64,000 nucleotides of DNA from Pseudomonas quercus (GTDB lineage: Bacteria > Pseudomonadota > Gammaproteobacteria > Pseudomonadales > Pseudomonadaceae): positions 124,001 to 188,000 of the forward strand of contig NZ_JAAVJI010000009.1 of assembly GCF_012033695.1 (NCBI RefSeq), given 5' to 3'. The notes beneath the pieces are model-generated. The model was not told where the DNA came from and searched no databases. It worked only from the letters and a program-made list of their open reading frames with translations. The position numbers and the translations under genes were made by a program. Positions 54,605 to 63,962 of the stretch are shown piece by piece (position 1 is the first letter of the stretch; each line of letters begins with the position of its first letter).

Positions 54605-55762
54605 TTACCCAATCACCTTCTTCAAAGCAGATAAGGCTACGTCCATGTCTTCCACACCCAGTGTGGCTGCCTTTATGTCAGCAATGAACTGTGCAACCTT
54701 CGCAGGGGTAGGCTCTTTGAGCCCCTTTAACACAGCGTTCCCTAGAGCTTCTTGGTCTTCACGGTCTTCTGTGCACCTTAGCGCCTTCACAACGTCCTGA
54801 ATCTGCTCAGGTGAAAGTACATGGGCAGAGGCGTCCTTCACCACAGCTGACTTGTATTTATCAACAGCCTTGCCTGTCTCTATGGATACCTGGTCTGCCT
54901 TATCCAGCACCTCTTGCTGTATCGCGCCAACGCTGCACATGAACTCGCATTTCTCCAACGTTTGGCTGGCCAGGGTCTGCAACTCCAACAACTCATCTCT
55001 GCTGTTGGCATAGCTTTCCCCCTTCTGAGGTAGTTGCTGGGCTTTCGTCAGCACTTCAAGCGCGGCGACGACGCTGTTCATACCTTCACTGAATTTATCT
55101 TTTTCACCCAAATAGCCCACCCCATAGGTCATCAGCCCTGGGATTAATGCTTTTGCAGTCTTGGGGTCATTTGCAGCGATGCTGGGCAGGCTGTTGTACA
55201 GCGCATCAAGAGGTTTAACGAACTCCGGGTGATGCTCCCGCGCAAGGCCAAGCTTCAAAAAATCTTGAGCAAATATCGATTGCTCTGCCGGCGTAGCTGT
55301 TTTGATGTCCTTGGTTGCCAGTGTTTCGTTAAACGCGTTGACTGCCTGTTTGGAGGCTTCCCTCACGGCTAATACTGCCGAAGGCGCCTCGTCATTTTCA
55401 GGGCAGGCAAGGTCGTCGTGTGGACCTAGCTCCGCGGTTTTCACCTTCAAGGTATTGATGGCTGCATCCAGGACCGAATGCGCCTTGTGCCAGGCCGCCT
55501 GCTTTTCATCTTTTGCAGAAACCGGAGCAGCATTCACCGTTGACGCTTGAACCTGAGGTTTTGCCAACTCACTAAACCGTGCAGCTTGAAGCGAGCTAGC
55601 CATAGGTTTCCCAGCAGAGGCCTCAGGCCTGGGAGGCATTGGAGGGGCTTGTGGCACTGGAGCCGGTGAGGCGGGGCGAGAAGTTGTTGCCTCATGGCCT
55701 TCAGTCATAGGCGTATTTATCACACTAGAAGGCGACGATGCGCCTGATCGAATAGCGGTCAT
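54605..55762 (-). CDS. HrpL-regulated candidate type III effector, unknown family
   Basis: 385 residues from the ATG at 55762, with AAAGG ten bases upstream. A frame open to 55990 overlaps the hrp box and is not used. The first 60 residues are Ser/Thr/Pro-rich with few acidic residues (MTAIRSGASSPSSVINTPM), as in type III secreted proteins. The rest is helical and soluble without membrane segments; residues 100-385 look like a helical-repeat or helical-bundle domain. A full hrp box lies 38 bases upstream. No family recognised. Confidence 0.7.
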   Translation of the reverse strand: MTAIRSGASSPSSVINTPMTEGHEATTSRPASPAPVPQAPPMPPRPEASAGKPMASSLQAARFSELAKPQVQASTVNAAPVSAKDEKQAAWHKAHSVLDAAINTLKVKTAELGPHDDLACPENDEAPSAVLAVREASKQAVNAFNETLATKDIKTATPAEQSIFAQDFLKLGLAREHHPEFVKPLDALYNSLPSIAANDPKTAKALIPGLMTYGVGYLGEKDKFSEGMNSVVAALEVLTKAQQLPQKGESYANSRDELLELQTLASQTLEKCEFMCSVGAIQQEVLDKADQVSIETGKAVDKYKSAVVKDASAHVLSPEQIQDVVKALRCTEDREDQEALGNAVLKGLKEPTPAKVAQFIADIKAATLGVEDMDVALSALKKVIG

Positions 55763-55799
55763 GGTAACGGGCCTTTGATACGAATAAAGAACGTACCCC

Positions 55800-55827
55800 T
55801 GAGTGGCCTCCAAGCGCGCTCGGTTCC
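55800..55827 (-). promoter_or_regulatory. hrp box (HrpL promoter)
   Basis: Minus strand GGAACC-N15-CCACTCA, a full consensus match. The spacer and the GGAACC lie inside a larger inverted repeat (55808-55844). The box is 37 bases before the start codon at 55762. Confidence 0.88.
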
Positions 55828-55844
55828 ACCTGGCGCGCTTGGAG
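55808..55844 (-). terminator. Hairpin overlapping the hrp box, possible chemoreceptor terminator
   Basis: CTCCAAGCGCGC (55808-55819) pairs perfectly with GCGCGCTTGGAG (55833-55844) around a 13-base loop holding the hrp GGAACC. It lies 34 bases past the chemoreceptor stop at 55878. No T-run follows. The same bases thus serve as a possible 3' end for one gene and promoter for the next. Confidence 0.55.
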
Positions 55845-55877
55845 CCCGTTGAGCAGGCCCCGCCCTTACCGCACGGT

Positions 55878-57794
55878 TTACACTTTGAAATGCCCGACCA
55901 ACGCTTGCAGGTTGCCGCCCAGGCGCGCCAGTTCAGCACTGGAGAGGGCCGTCTGCTGGCTGGCAGTCGCGGTCTGCTCCGATACATCACGCACGTTCAC
56001 GATGCTACGGCTGATTTCTTCTGCAACAGCGCTTTGCTGTTCAGCCGCCGTGGCGATCTGCTGGTTCATGGCCTGAATGTTGGACACCGTACGGGTGATG
56101 TTCTCCAGCGAGCCACCGGCGCGCCGGGTCAGCTCCACGCTGCTGTCGGTCAAGGCCTGGCTGCTCAGCATCACGTCCACCACTCGCTTGGTGCCGTTCT
56201 GCAGGCCCGCCACCAGGCCTTCGATTTCTTCTGTGGACTTCTGCGTACGCTGGGCCAAGCCGCGTACCTCATCGGCCACCACGGCAAAACCGCGCCCAGC
56301 TTCACCGGCGCGCGCCGCTTCGATGGCAGCGTTAAGCGCCAACAGGTTGGTTTGCTCGGCCACCGCCTTGATCACGTCCATTACGCTGCCGATCTTGTTG
56401 CTTTCGGCCTGCAGGTTGGTCATGGCGTCCATGGAGCCGCGCACCTCCTCGGCCAGGCGCTCGATGCGTGCGATGGCCTCGCCCACCACCTTGTCGCCCG
56501 CTTGGGCTTCGTGATCAGCCGCGACGGCTGCCTCGGAGGCTTGCTCGGCACTGCGCGCCACTTCCTGCACCGTGGCAGTCATTTCGTGCATGGCCGTGGC
56601 CACTTGGTCGGTTTCGGCCCGCTGGGTGTTGGCGCCTGCACTGGTCTGTTCGGTCACGGCGGACAGTTCCTCGGCCGCGCTGGCGATCTGGGTGACCCCG
56701 TCGCGAATGCCGGTGATCAATTGGCGCAGTGTAGCGCCCATGCGCTGGATACCTTGCTGCAATACGCCCAGCTCGTCCCGGCGTGTCACCGTCATGGTGC
56801 TACCAAGGTCACCCGCGGCGATGCGTTCCACCGCAGCAAGGGTCTGCTGCAGCGGTTTGGTGATCTGGCGCGTGATCAGCCAAGCGGCCAAAGCACCCAG
56901 TATCAGCGCCAGCAACGCGGCGCTTACCTGAACCACGCGTGCGTGCTGGCTCTCCTGGTCGCGGCGGTCGATCTGCAACTGGTACAGCTCATCGCTGAGG
57001 CGTTGAATGCCGTTGCCTTGGTCAGTCATTTCAGCGCGGGCGCTGTTGATATTCACGGTATCGGCCTTGAAGTCGGCCAGCGCGCGACGGTAAGCCGCCA
57101 GGCTGGTGCTCAACTCATCGAAACGGGCCGGGTCACCCGACAGCGCGCCCTGCAAGGCAGGTATGGCGGCGATGGTAGCGTCGATCTGTGAGAAGGCTGT
57201 GGCTTCGTTCTCAGCGTTAATGGTGTGCACGTACCCCCGGATGTCGTAACGGGTCGCCTGGAACTGCTCGCGCACCTGGGTGATGGCCTGGAACCGTGCC
57301 ATTGCCGCCGCGTCGTCACTCGACTGCGCGGCTGTCTTGCCCAGGCTGGCGATTTGGGCCGTAACCGTGTCTTCCCAGGTATGCAGGGCTTTTCGGTGCG
57401 CGATGCTGGACGTGTACGCATCACGCATGTGCGCCAAGGACACCTGGTAGCCCTTGAGGTATTGGTTCTGCTCTTCCAGGCGCTTCACGTTCTCTGGGCT
57501 TTTGAACGAGGCCAGCAGCTTCTGCTGCTGAGCCATAGCTGCGTCCAGCTTTACCTTAACAACCTGCGCAGCGGCGTCATCGCCGTCGGCGACCATGTAT
57601 TGCAGGCGTGAAATACGCAGGTTGGTGAGGGCGCTATTCAATTGCGAAATGTCACTCATCCAGTTACTGCGCTGGATCAGGCCTTCCAGGCTGTTCCAGC
57701 CCGTGAGCGCCAGCAGTGCTGTTAACACCAGCACCACGGCAAAACCCAAGCAGAGCTTGGCGGTCACACTGATGTTTTCAAACCAGGTTTTCAT
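55878..57794 (-). CDS. Methyl-accepting chemotaxis protein with HBM-like sensor
   Basis: 638 residues from the ATG at 57794, with GGAGG six bases upstream. TM1 (about 13-33) is followed by a long all-helical periplasmic region (about 36-275), the size and helical pattern of helical bimodular (HBM) sensors such as McpS (organic acids) or McpQ. It contains [10 protein letters not shown] in the second half. TM2 lies at about 278-300, then HAMP and the signalling tip [16 protein letters not shown]. It is a single gene. The hrp-box gene begins directly behind it. Confidence 0.92.
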   Translation of the reverse strand: MKTWFENISVTAKLCLGFAVVLVLTALLALTGWNSLEGLIQRSNWMSDISQLNSALTNLRISRLQYMVADGDDAAAQVVKVKLDAAMAQQQKLLASFKSPENVKRLEEQNQYLKGYQVSLAHMRDAYTSSIAHRKALHTWEDTVTAQIASLGKTAAQSSDDAAAMARFQAITQVREQFQATRYDIRGYVHTINAENEATAFSQIDATIAAIPALQGALSGDPARFDELSTSLAAYRRALADFKADTVNINSARAEMTDQGNGIQRLSDELYQLQIDRRDQESQHARVVQVSAALLALILGALAAWLITRQITKPLQQTLAAVERIAAGDLGSTMTVTRRDELGVLQQGIQRMGATLRQLITGIRDGVTQIASAAEELSAVTEQTSAGANTQRAETDQVATAMHEMTATVQEVARSAEQASEAAVAADHEAQAGDKVVGEAIARIERLAEEVRGSMDAMTNLQAESNKIGSVMDVIKAVAEQTNLLALNAAIEAARAGEAGRGFAVVADEVRGLAQRTQKSTEEIEGLVAGLQNGTKRVVDVMLSSQALTDSSVELTRRAGGSLENITRTVSNIQAMNQQIATAAEQQSAVAEEISRSIVNVRDVSEQTATASQQTALSSAELARLGGNLQALVGHFKV

Positions 57795-58045
57795 GCATTC
57801 CTCCAAAATTTGACTCGCCCTGCCATGCAAGCCGGGTGTACCGGAGGGCTTCAGGGTGCTGGGCGTGCGTATTCAACCTTTGGCTATCGACCGCTGTGCG
57901 CATTTCTTGACTACGTGCGTACATTTTGTAGGTTGTTCGCAACGGGAGTGGGCATAAAGGCGGTTCAGAAGGTATGTTCGCCCTCATACTAGGCAGTGCC
58001 CTGCTTTCTAGCGCCAGGCACCGTAAACGTCTTAAGGAAACCGTC

Positions 58046-58624
58046 ATGTCCAACCTGGAAATACTTGCCGTGCTGGTTAACGTGCTCGGCGTATGGCTGA
58101 CCGCCCGGCGCACCCCTTGGTGCTGGCCTGTGAATGTCATTGCCGTGCTGTTGTATGTCTGGATTTTCTACGATGTGAAGCTGTACTCAGACATGCTGTT
58201 GCAGGTCATCTTTGTGTTCATGCAAGGCTATGGCTGGTGGCAATGGCGGGCGGGCCGAATGGACGAAGGCCGTGTGCACGTGGATCGGCTACCCCTACAC
58301 GTGGCCTTGGTCAGCCTGGTGATAGGCGGGCTACTAGCCCTGTTGCTGGGCGCTGGCATGGCCCATTTCACGGATGCCGAGGTGCCTTGGCTGGATGCCA
58401 CATTGACCGCCTACAGCCTGGTTGCCAGTTACTGGGCAGCTCGCAAGTACATTGCCAGCTGGTGGCTATGGATCGCCTTGGACCTGGTGTATACCGGGCT
58501 GTACTACTATAAGGCGCTGCCGCTGACGGCGGCCTTGTACGCCGGTTTTATCGTACTGGCCGTGTATGGGCTGAGGGCATGGCAACACAGCGTGGCAGCC
58601 CGCTCCACGCCAGCGCTGCCATGA
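58046..58624 (+). CDS. pnuC: Nicotinamide riboside transporter PnuC
   Basis: 192 residues from the ATG at 58046, with AAGGA eight bases upstream. Seven membrane helices; ILAVLVNVLGVWLTARR and FVFMQGYGWWQWR are typical of PnuC, as is the C-terminal ALDLVYTGLYYYKALPLTA. It carries out facilitated uptake of nicotinamide riboside for NAD synthesis. It is a lone gene without nadR or other NAD genes in the window. Confidence 0.9.
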   Translation: MSNLEILAVLVNVLGVWLTARRTPWCWPVNVIAVLLYVWIFYDVKLYSDMLLQVIFVFMQGYGWWQWRAGRMDEGRVHVDRLPLHVALVSLVIGGLLALLLGAGMAHFTDAEVPWLDATLTAYSLVASYWAARKYIASWWLWIALDLVYTGLYYYKALPLTAALYAGFIVLAVYGLRAWQHSVAARSTPALP

Positions 58625-58657
58625 CGCACGTTGCCAACACACAGTTGGCGCTCACGG

Positions 58658-59167
58658 CTACAACACGTTCAGCTCAAAGGGCTGCATCTGTGCCCTGAAC
58701 TGATGGGAAGCAAACGGCACCTGTACCTTCTGTTGCTGCGCCTTCTGCCATACGTCCAAGGCCGTGGTGCGAGCGCTATCCAGTGCCTGACCCTTGGGCT
58801 GCAAAGTGCGCATCACCGCATAGGTAGCACACAGCATCACCGTCAAATGGGCGGGGTCCTTGGTGGGTGCGGCAAAGCGGGCGTTGGACACATTACCGGC
58901 CTTGGACACATCCAGGGTCATGTCCACCTGTGCCCCGTCCCGCTCAAGCCGCTGCCGTACCCTGGCGCCTTTTTTCAACGTCTTGGCCTCGCCAAAGCTG
59001 ACCGAGCGGCAGTCCGCTTCCTCCTGAATGTATTTTTTAACGCCCGCCTGTAGCGCCGCTGGCGTGATGCCCAGGCTGGCTTGTGGTTTGGGGTCGGGCT
59101 TTTTAGCCGCTTCAGCAGGCAGCAGGGGTAAGGCAAGCAGGCACATCAGGATCAAGCGGCGGCTCAT
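58658..59167 (-). CDS. Exported protein of unknown function
   Basis: 169 residues from the ATG at 59167, with AAGGAG eight bases upstream. The signal peptide (MSRRLILMCLLALPLLPAEA) is followed by a Lys/Pro-rich linker and a compact domain with two cysteines (EEADCRSVSF, VMLCATYAV) that may form a disulfide. It is periplasmic by inference. No family recognised. It lies convergent with pnuC and 65 bases from the chemoreceptor at 59233. Confidence 0.65.
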   Translation of the reverse strand: MSRRLILMCLLALPLLPAEAAKKPDPKPQASLGITPAALQAGVKKYIQEEADCRSVSFGEAKTLKKGARVRQRLERDGAQVDMTLDVSKAGNVSNARFAAPTKDPAHLTVMLCATYAVMRTLQPKGQALDSARTTALDVWQKAQQQKVQVPFASHQFRAQMQPFELNVL

Positions 59168-59232
59168 GGTAAGGCTCCTTGGAAAGCGACGGAGCATGCT
59201 ACCTCAACCATGAGCCAAACCGTGACCAAGCC

Positions 59233-60873
59233 TCAGGCGATCTTGAAGAACGCGACTTTATCAGTGAGCTGGTCTGCCAATTTAGCCAGCGCCTGGCTGG
59301 AGGCCGCGACTTCCTTGGAGCCCGACGCCGATTGCAGGGTGGAGCCGTGGATACGGGTGATGTTCTGGGCCACTTCCTCCGCCACGGCGGTCTGTTGCGA
59401 GGAGGCACTGGCGATCTGGGCGTTCATGTCGTTAATGGCCCCCACTTCCACACTGATCTTGTCCAGTGCCTGCTGGGACTGACGGGTTTGCTCGACCGAG
59501 CGCTCGGCCAGCTCACAGCTGTGGCGCATGGCCTTGGCCGCGCTCTGCGTGCCTTCCTGCAGCACACTGATCATGTCACGAATTTCCTGAGTAGACAGTT
59601 GCGTGCGGTTGGCCAGGGACCGCACTTCGTCAGCCACCACTGCAAAGCCTCGGCCATGCTCGCCAGCACGGGCCGCTTCAATGGCCGCGTTGAGCGCCAG
59701 CAGGTTGGTTTGTGCCGCAATAGAGTTGATCACCTCGATCACGGTCTCGATGCGCGCGCTGTCAGTGGTTACCCGCTCCATGGTGGAGGTGGTCTGCTCC
59801 AGAATCTGCGCCAGTTCACCAATGGCCACTGCGCTGGCGGCTACCATCTGGTTGCCCCCTTCTACCTGAGTGTCAGCCTGGCGCGTGGCGCTGGCCGCCT
59901 GTACGGCATACCCCGAGACCTCATGGGTAGTGGTCGCCATCTGCGTGATGGCGGCCGCAATCTGCTGGGCTTCGGAGGTTTGCAGGCTGATCTGCTCGTT
60001 GTTGCTCGACGACGCCGTTTGAAGCTGTGCGGACGACTGGCTGAGCTGCGAGGCCGCAAGGCGTACCTGGCCAATGGTACCGCGCAGGTTGGCCAAGGCC
60101 TTGCCTAGCACGTCCATCACGCTATCAGGGTAACGAGTGGTAATGGTCTGGTTAAGGTCTCCGTCGGCCAACCGGCGAATGGCGTGTGCCACGTCCGCAG
60201 GCTCTGCACCCAGGGTCCGTTTCACGTAGCGAATGATCAACGTGGACAGCACAATGCTCAACAAGAGGGCTACGCCTGTGAACACCAGCATCAGCCAGCT
60301 GAACTGCCCTGCTGTCTGCTGCACATCACTCAGGTGGCCATGAATGGAAGCTTCTTCGAAATCGATCAGGGCGTTAATACGCTTGAGCCATTCGCTGTAG
60401 TCAGCCGAGGCCTTGTTCAGCAGCAGGGCCTGGGCACCGGCGATATCACCGGAACGACGCAAGGCCTCCACTTCGCCAGAAGAGGCCAGGGTTTTGCGTT
60501 CGATGTCCTTGATAGCCGTGAGCAGGCTCTGCTCTTGGGCGGTCACAGGGCGGTCCGCGAACAACTGGTCCATGGGCTTGGCCGATTCCACATACACCGC
60601 TTCCAACTGCCGTACTTCATTCAAGTGCGTGGCCAAGTCTTGGTCATTGTTGACCAGCACCGCATCACGAATAGCAATAGCGCGGTTGTGAACGCTGCCA
60701 CGGAAGTTGATTGCATAGCGCTGCACCAGCGCTGCGTTCTGGCTGACGTTGGACAAGGTGTGGTCGATCACGCTCACGCGCTGGATGCCGACCGCCGTAA
60801 TAACAACGATCAGGGACACCACCGCCGCGAACGCTAAGCCGATACGTGTGGCCAAAGAAAGGGAGTTGTTCAT
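59233..60873 (-). CDS. Methyl-accepting chemotaxis protein with Tar-like four-helix sensor
   Basis: 546 residues from the ATG at 60873; ATGs at 60885 and further upstream are possible. TM1 lies at about 9-30, a helical periplasmic region with [17 protein letters not shown] at about 35-195 (4HB/TarH type) and TM2 at about 198-218. A HAMP domain with the [20 protein letters not shown] run follows (in part), then the tip [16 protein letters not shown]. Single gene. Ligand unknown. Confidence 0.92.
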   Translation of the reverse strand: MNNSLSLATRIGLAFAAVVSLIVVITAVGIQRVSVIDHTLSNVSQNAALVQRYAINFRGSVHNRAIAIRDAVLVNNDQDLATHLNEVRQLEAVYVESAKPMDQLFADRPVTAQEQSLLTAIKDIERKTLASSGEVEALRRSGDIAGAQALLLNKASADYSEWLKRINALIDFEEASIHGHLSDVQQTAGQFSWLMLVFTGVALLLSIVLSTLIIRYVKRTLGAEPADVAHAIRRLADGDLNQTITTRYPDSVMDVLGKALANLRGTIGQVRLAASQLSQSSAQLQTASSSNNEQISLQTSEAQQIAAAITQMATTTHEVSGYAVQAASATRQADTQVEGGNQMVAASAVAIGELAQILEQTTSTMERVTTDSARIETVIEVINSIAAQTNLLALNAAIEAARAGEHGRGFAVVADEVRSLANRTQLSTQEIRDMISVLQEGTQSAAKAMRHSCELAERSVEQTRQSQQALDKISVEVGAINDMNAQIASASSQQTAVAEEVAQNITRIHGSTLQSASGSKEVAASSQALAKLADQLTDKVAFFKIA

Positions 60874-61081
60874 AGGAATGCTCATGGGAATCGAAGCCTG
60901 GGAAGGATGGCTCCAGGCCATCAACAATTTGGCGTCAATTTAATGAGAAAATTCCTTGGTGCACCAATTATTTTTTAAATAAAACTTCATAGTCTGGCTC
61001 TATCCGCAAAACTGCAGGCACGAGCGTGGGTGCCCTATGGGTGTGGGCGGTACTGCATAGCAGCTGATAAGAATAAGCACT

Positions 61082-61114
61082 GCTACCCCGGCTGCGCTCG
61101 ATGGCCGGGGCAGC
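61082..61114 (-). terminator. Probable terminator of the formaldehyde dehydrogenase gene
   Basis: GCTACCCCGGC (61082-61092) pairs with GCCGGGGCAGC (61104-61114) with a single mismatch. It lies eight bases past the fdhA stop. A short T-containing run (CTTATTCTT) follows on the minus strand. Confidence 0.6.
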
Positions 61115-61121
61115 GACGTGG

Positions 61122-62261
61122 TCAGGCGGCGGGCTTGAGCACCACCTTGGTCCAGCCTTGATCTCGGGCGTCGAAGTGCTTATACGCCTCTGGGCCTTCA
61201 GCCAGGCTCAAACGGTGGGAAATGATCTGCGCAGGGTTGGCACGGCCATGATGGATCAGTTCGGCCAGGCGACGATTGTATTGCTTCACGTTGGCTTGGC
61301 CGGTGCGAATGTACTGGCCCTTGAACCAGAACGAACCAAAGTCGAAAGCCATCTTGCCTTCTTTGGCCAGGTCACTCTTGGCGCCGGGGTCCTGAGGTAC
61401 GAACACGCCCACTACGCCGATACCACCCGTAGGTTTGGTCGATGCCACCAGGTTGTTCATGGTCAAGTGGTTGGCTTCATGGCCGTGCTTGTTACAGCAT
61501 TGGTAGCCCACGCATTCGCAGCCGCGGTCTGTGCCTTGGCCGTTGGTGTGATTCAGGATCTGCTCAACGGCCTCGCTCTCGAGGGAATTGATGGCAATGG
61601 CGCCCATCTTCTCCGCCAATTTCAGGCGGTCGGGGTGATTGTCCACTACAAACACCTGGGACGCGCCTTTGATCATGGCCGAATGGGCAGCCATCAGGCC
61701 CACCGGGCCCGCGCCATAGATAGCAATGCTCTCGCCCGGCATCAGGCCAGACAGTTCAGTGGCATGCCAGCCAGTGGGAAAAATATCCGACAACATCACA
61801 TAGTCGTCTTCCTTTTCCTGGGCATCCTCAGGCAGTACCAGGCAATTGAAGTCGGCATAGGGCACGCGCAGCAGCTCAGCCTGCCCGCCCTGGTAGGGGC
61901 CCATCTCTGCAAAACCATAGGCCGCCCCTGCACTGCCGGGGTTGGCCGTCAGGCAGAACCCGGTCAGGCCCTTCTCACAGTTGGCGCAAAAACCACAGCC
62001 GATATTGAACGGCAGGCACACACGATCACCCACCTTTACGCGATCCACGCCTTGGCCTACGGCGACCACCTCCCCCATGTTTTCATGGCCCAGCACGCGA
62101 CCCGTCTCGAAACTGGTACGGCCTTCATACATGTGCAGGTCTGAGCCGCAGATATTAGTGGTGGTGATGCGGACCAAAGCGTCCGTGGGTTTCTCAATCC
62201 TGGCATCGGGCACGTTCTGAACGCTGACGTCGCGTGGGCCGTTGTAAACGATTGCTTTCAT
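61122..62261 (-). CDS. fdhA: Glutathione-independent formaldehyde dehydrogenase
   Basis: 379 residues from the ATG at 62261, with GGAGG upstream. Zinc-dependent medium-chain dehydrogenase: catalytic-zinc region TTNICGSDLHMYEG and GHENMGEV, structural-zinc cysteines in GCGFCANCEKGLTGFC, Rossmann GAGPVGLMAA. The length and the CECVGYQCC region match the Pseudomonas fdhA type, which oxidises formaldehyde without glutathione and with tightly bound NAD. It is divergent from an esterase gene. Confidence 0.93.
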   Translation of the reverse strand: MKAIVYNGPRDVSVQNVPDARIEKPTDALVRITTTNICGSDLHMYEGRTSFETGRVLGHENMGEVVAVGQGVDRVKVGDRVCLPFNIGCGFCANCEKGLTGFCLTANPGSAGAAYGFAEMGPYQGGQAELLRVPYADFNCLVLPEDAQEKEDDYVMLSDIFPTGWHATELSGLMPGESIAIYGAGPVGLMAAHSAMIKGASQVFVVDNHPDRLKLAEKMGAIAINSLESEAVEQILNHTNGQGTDRGCECVGYQCCNKHGHEANHLTMNNLVASTKPTGGIGVVGVFVPQDPGAKSDLAKEGKMAFDFGSFWFKGQYIRTGQANVKQYNRRLAELIHHGRANPAQIISHRLSLAEGPEAYKHFDARDQGWTKVVLKPAA

Positions 62262-62421
62262 GATGTCCTCCACAGTTAACGAACAAGCAGGGAATGTGGC
62301 CCTCTTTCACTAGCACCGTTCCTGCGTAATGCATGAACCCGGACGAACGGCGGGTGCGACCGTACGCTCTATACCAAAACAGCCGCTGGTGCTCCGGGCC
62401 GGCCAAACGAGAGGGACACCC

Positions 62422-63396
62422 GTGGAAAACGAAACGCCGTGGCACTGGAGTGAGCACACCTTGGCGCAAGCGCGCCGCTTCAACAAAACCCTGGCCTGGC
62501 TGCCCAGGTTTCGTATTCGCAACCGTTTTACGCCCCTGGCCATCCAGGCATTGCTACGCATGGGGCAACTGCGCAGCGCCACCAAGCTGGCACGGCATGG
62601 CCTGCATGCTCAAAGACAGGTGCTCAGCTGTGAAGGCCACCAAGTACCCGTGCGCATTCTTCGGCCCAATGGCCCAGCGCGTGCTCTGGTGATCGATATT
62701 CATGGCGGAGGTTGGGTGATCGGCAATGCGCAGATGAACGACGACCTCAACGTGGCCATGGTCAACGCCTGCCAGGTGACGGTGGTGTCCGTGGATTATC
62801 GGCTGGCGACCTCAACCCCCATTGAAGGCCTGCTGGCGGACTGCCTCGCTGCGGCCCGGTCACTGCTCAGCCAGGAACACCCAGAGTTCGTGGGCCTGCC
62901 GGTGATTCTGGTGGGCGAGTCAGCCGGTGGGCACTTGGCGGCCGCAACGTTATTGGCGCTCAAACAATGGCCGAGCCTGTTGCAGCGCGTGAGCGGCGCG
63001 GTACTGTATTACGGCGTATACGACTTCATGGGTACGCCCAGCGTGCGAGCTGCCAAGCCAGACACCTTGGTGCTGGATGGGCCAGGTATGGTGGCTGCGT
63101 TTCGCAGGCTTACGCCAGGCCTGACCGATGCCCAGCGCGCGCAAGCCCCGTTGTCACCCCTGTATGGGGACTTCAATGGCCTGCCGCCTGCACTCTTGCT
63201 CGCAGGTGAACTTGACCCTCTGCGCGATGACACCTTGATGCTTGCCGAACAGTGGGGGGCGTCGGCCCCCGTAGAATCCCACCTCGTGCCTTGCGCGCCC
63301 CATGGCTTTATTCACTTCCCCACAGCCATGGCTAATGAGGTAGTAGCCCGTACGCATGCCTGGATCAATCAGCGCATTGCAGCGTCGCTACCTTGA
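62422..63396 (+). CDS. HSL-type esterase/lipase (alpha/beta hydrolase)
   Basis: 324 residues from a GTG at 62422, with GAGAGGGA a few bases upstream; an open frame to 62329 lacks a ribosome site. It has the hormone-sensitive-lipase motifs: oxyanion HGGGW, nucleophile GESAGGH, Asp in GELDPL and His in APHGF. It is a cytoplasmic carboxylesterase. It lies convergent with hrpL, with 20 bases between the stops. Confidence 0.9.
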   Translation: MENETPWHWSEHTLAQARRFNKTLAWLPRFRIRNRFTPLAIQALLRMGQLRSATKLARHGLHAQRQVLSCEGHQVPVRILRPNGPARALVIDIHGGGWVIGNAQMNDDLNVAMVNACQVTVVSVDYRLATSTPIEGLLADCLAAARSLLSQEHPEFVGLPVILVGESAGGHLAAATLLALKQWPSLLQRVSGAVLYYGVYDFMGTPSVRAAKPDTLVLDGPGMVAAFRRLTPGLTDAQRAQAPLSPLYGDFNGLPPALLLAGELDPLRDDTLMLAEQWGASAPVESHLVPCAPHGFIHFPTAMANEVVARTHAWINQRIAASLP

Positions 63397-63416
63397 GTGC
63401 TCCGTATGCCGGCCAT

Positions 63417-63962
63417 TCAGATCGAAGCGCCAATCTGCCGTTTGAGTTGCTCACGTGCGCGGGAGAGGCGCGACCGTACCGTGCCGATCGGTACACCCAG
63501 GGACGAAGCGGTGTCTTGGTAATTGCCATCCATCTCCAAGCTCACTTCAATCACCTGCTGCATGTGGGTCGAAAGCTGGCCAATGGCGACCACCACACGC
63601 GCCAACTGGCGATGGCCATCTACCTGATGGCCGATGTCACGGCCGGGGTGCCCATCCGAATGCACCTGCTCTTCCCAGCTTTCCTGGTAAGGCTGGTTAT
63701 ACATTTTGCGGAAGTGGTTCCGGATCAGGTTCAGGGCAATCCCACACAGCCAGGTTTGAGGCTTGCTAGTGCCTTGGAACTTGTGCTCGTTACGGATGGC
63801 CTCAAGGAAGGTGCCTTGCAAAAGGTCGTCCACATCGTCTGGGTTCATCACGCGCTTGTGAATGAAGGCACGCAGCATCTGTACCTGGTCAGAGGTCAGG
63901 TGACGGATAGCGCTGGCCGGTTGGGTATGAGCACCGTTGCCGAGTACGCAATTCGTTTGCAT
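63417..63962 (-). CDS. hrpL: Alternative sigma factor HrpL (ECF family)
   Basis: 181 residues from the ATG at 63962, with AAAAGG nine bases upstream. Region 2: DQVQMLRAFIHKRVMNPDDVDDLLQGTFLEA, then KFQ-SKPQTWLCGIALNLIRNHFRKMY. Region 4: EVSLEMDGNYQDTASSLGVPIGTVRSRLSRAREQLK, shown in part. These blocks match Pseudomonas HrpL almost residue for residue in my recall. HrpL recognises the hrp boxes of type III secretion genes, and three such boxes are in this window. The hrp/hrc cluster probably continues past the right edge. Confidence 0.93.
   Translation of the reverse strand: MQTNCVLGNGAHTQPASAIRHLTSDQVQMLRAFIHKRVMNPDDVDDLLQGTFLEAIRNEHKFQGTSKPQTWLCGIALNLIRNHFRKMYNQPYQESWEEQVHSDGHPGRDIGHQVDGHRQLARVVVAIGQLSTHMQQVIEVSLEMDGNYQDTASSLGVPIGTVRSRLSRAREQLKRQIGASI

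Noticed and set aside
55803..57191. Long plus-strand open frame opposite the HBM-type chemoreceptor
   Set aside because: Antisense shadow of the chemoreceptor gene; no domain, and it would cross the hrp box.
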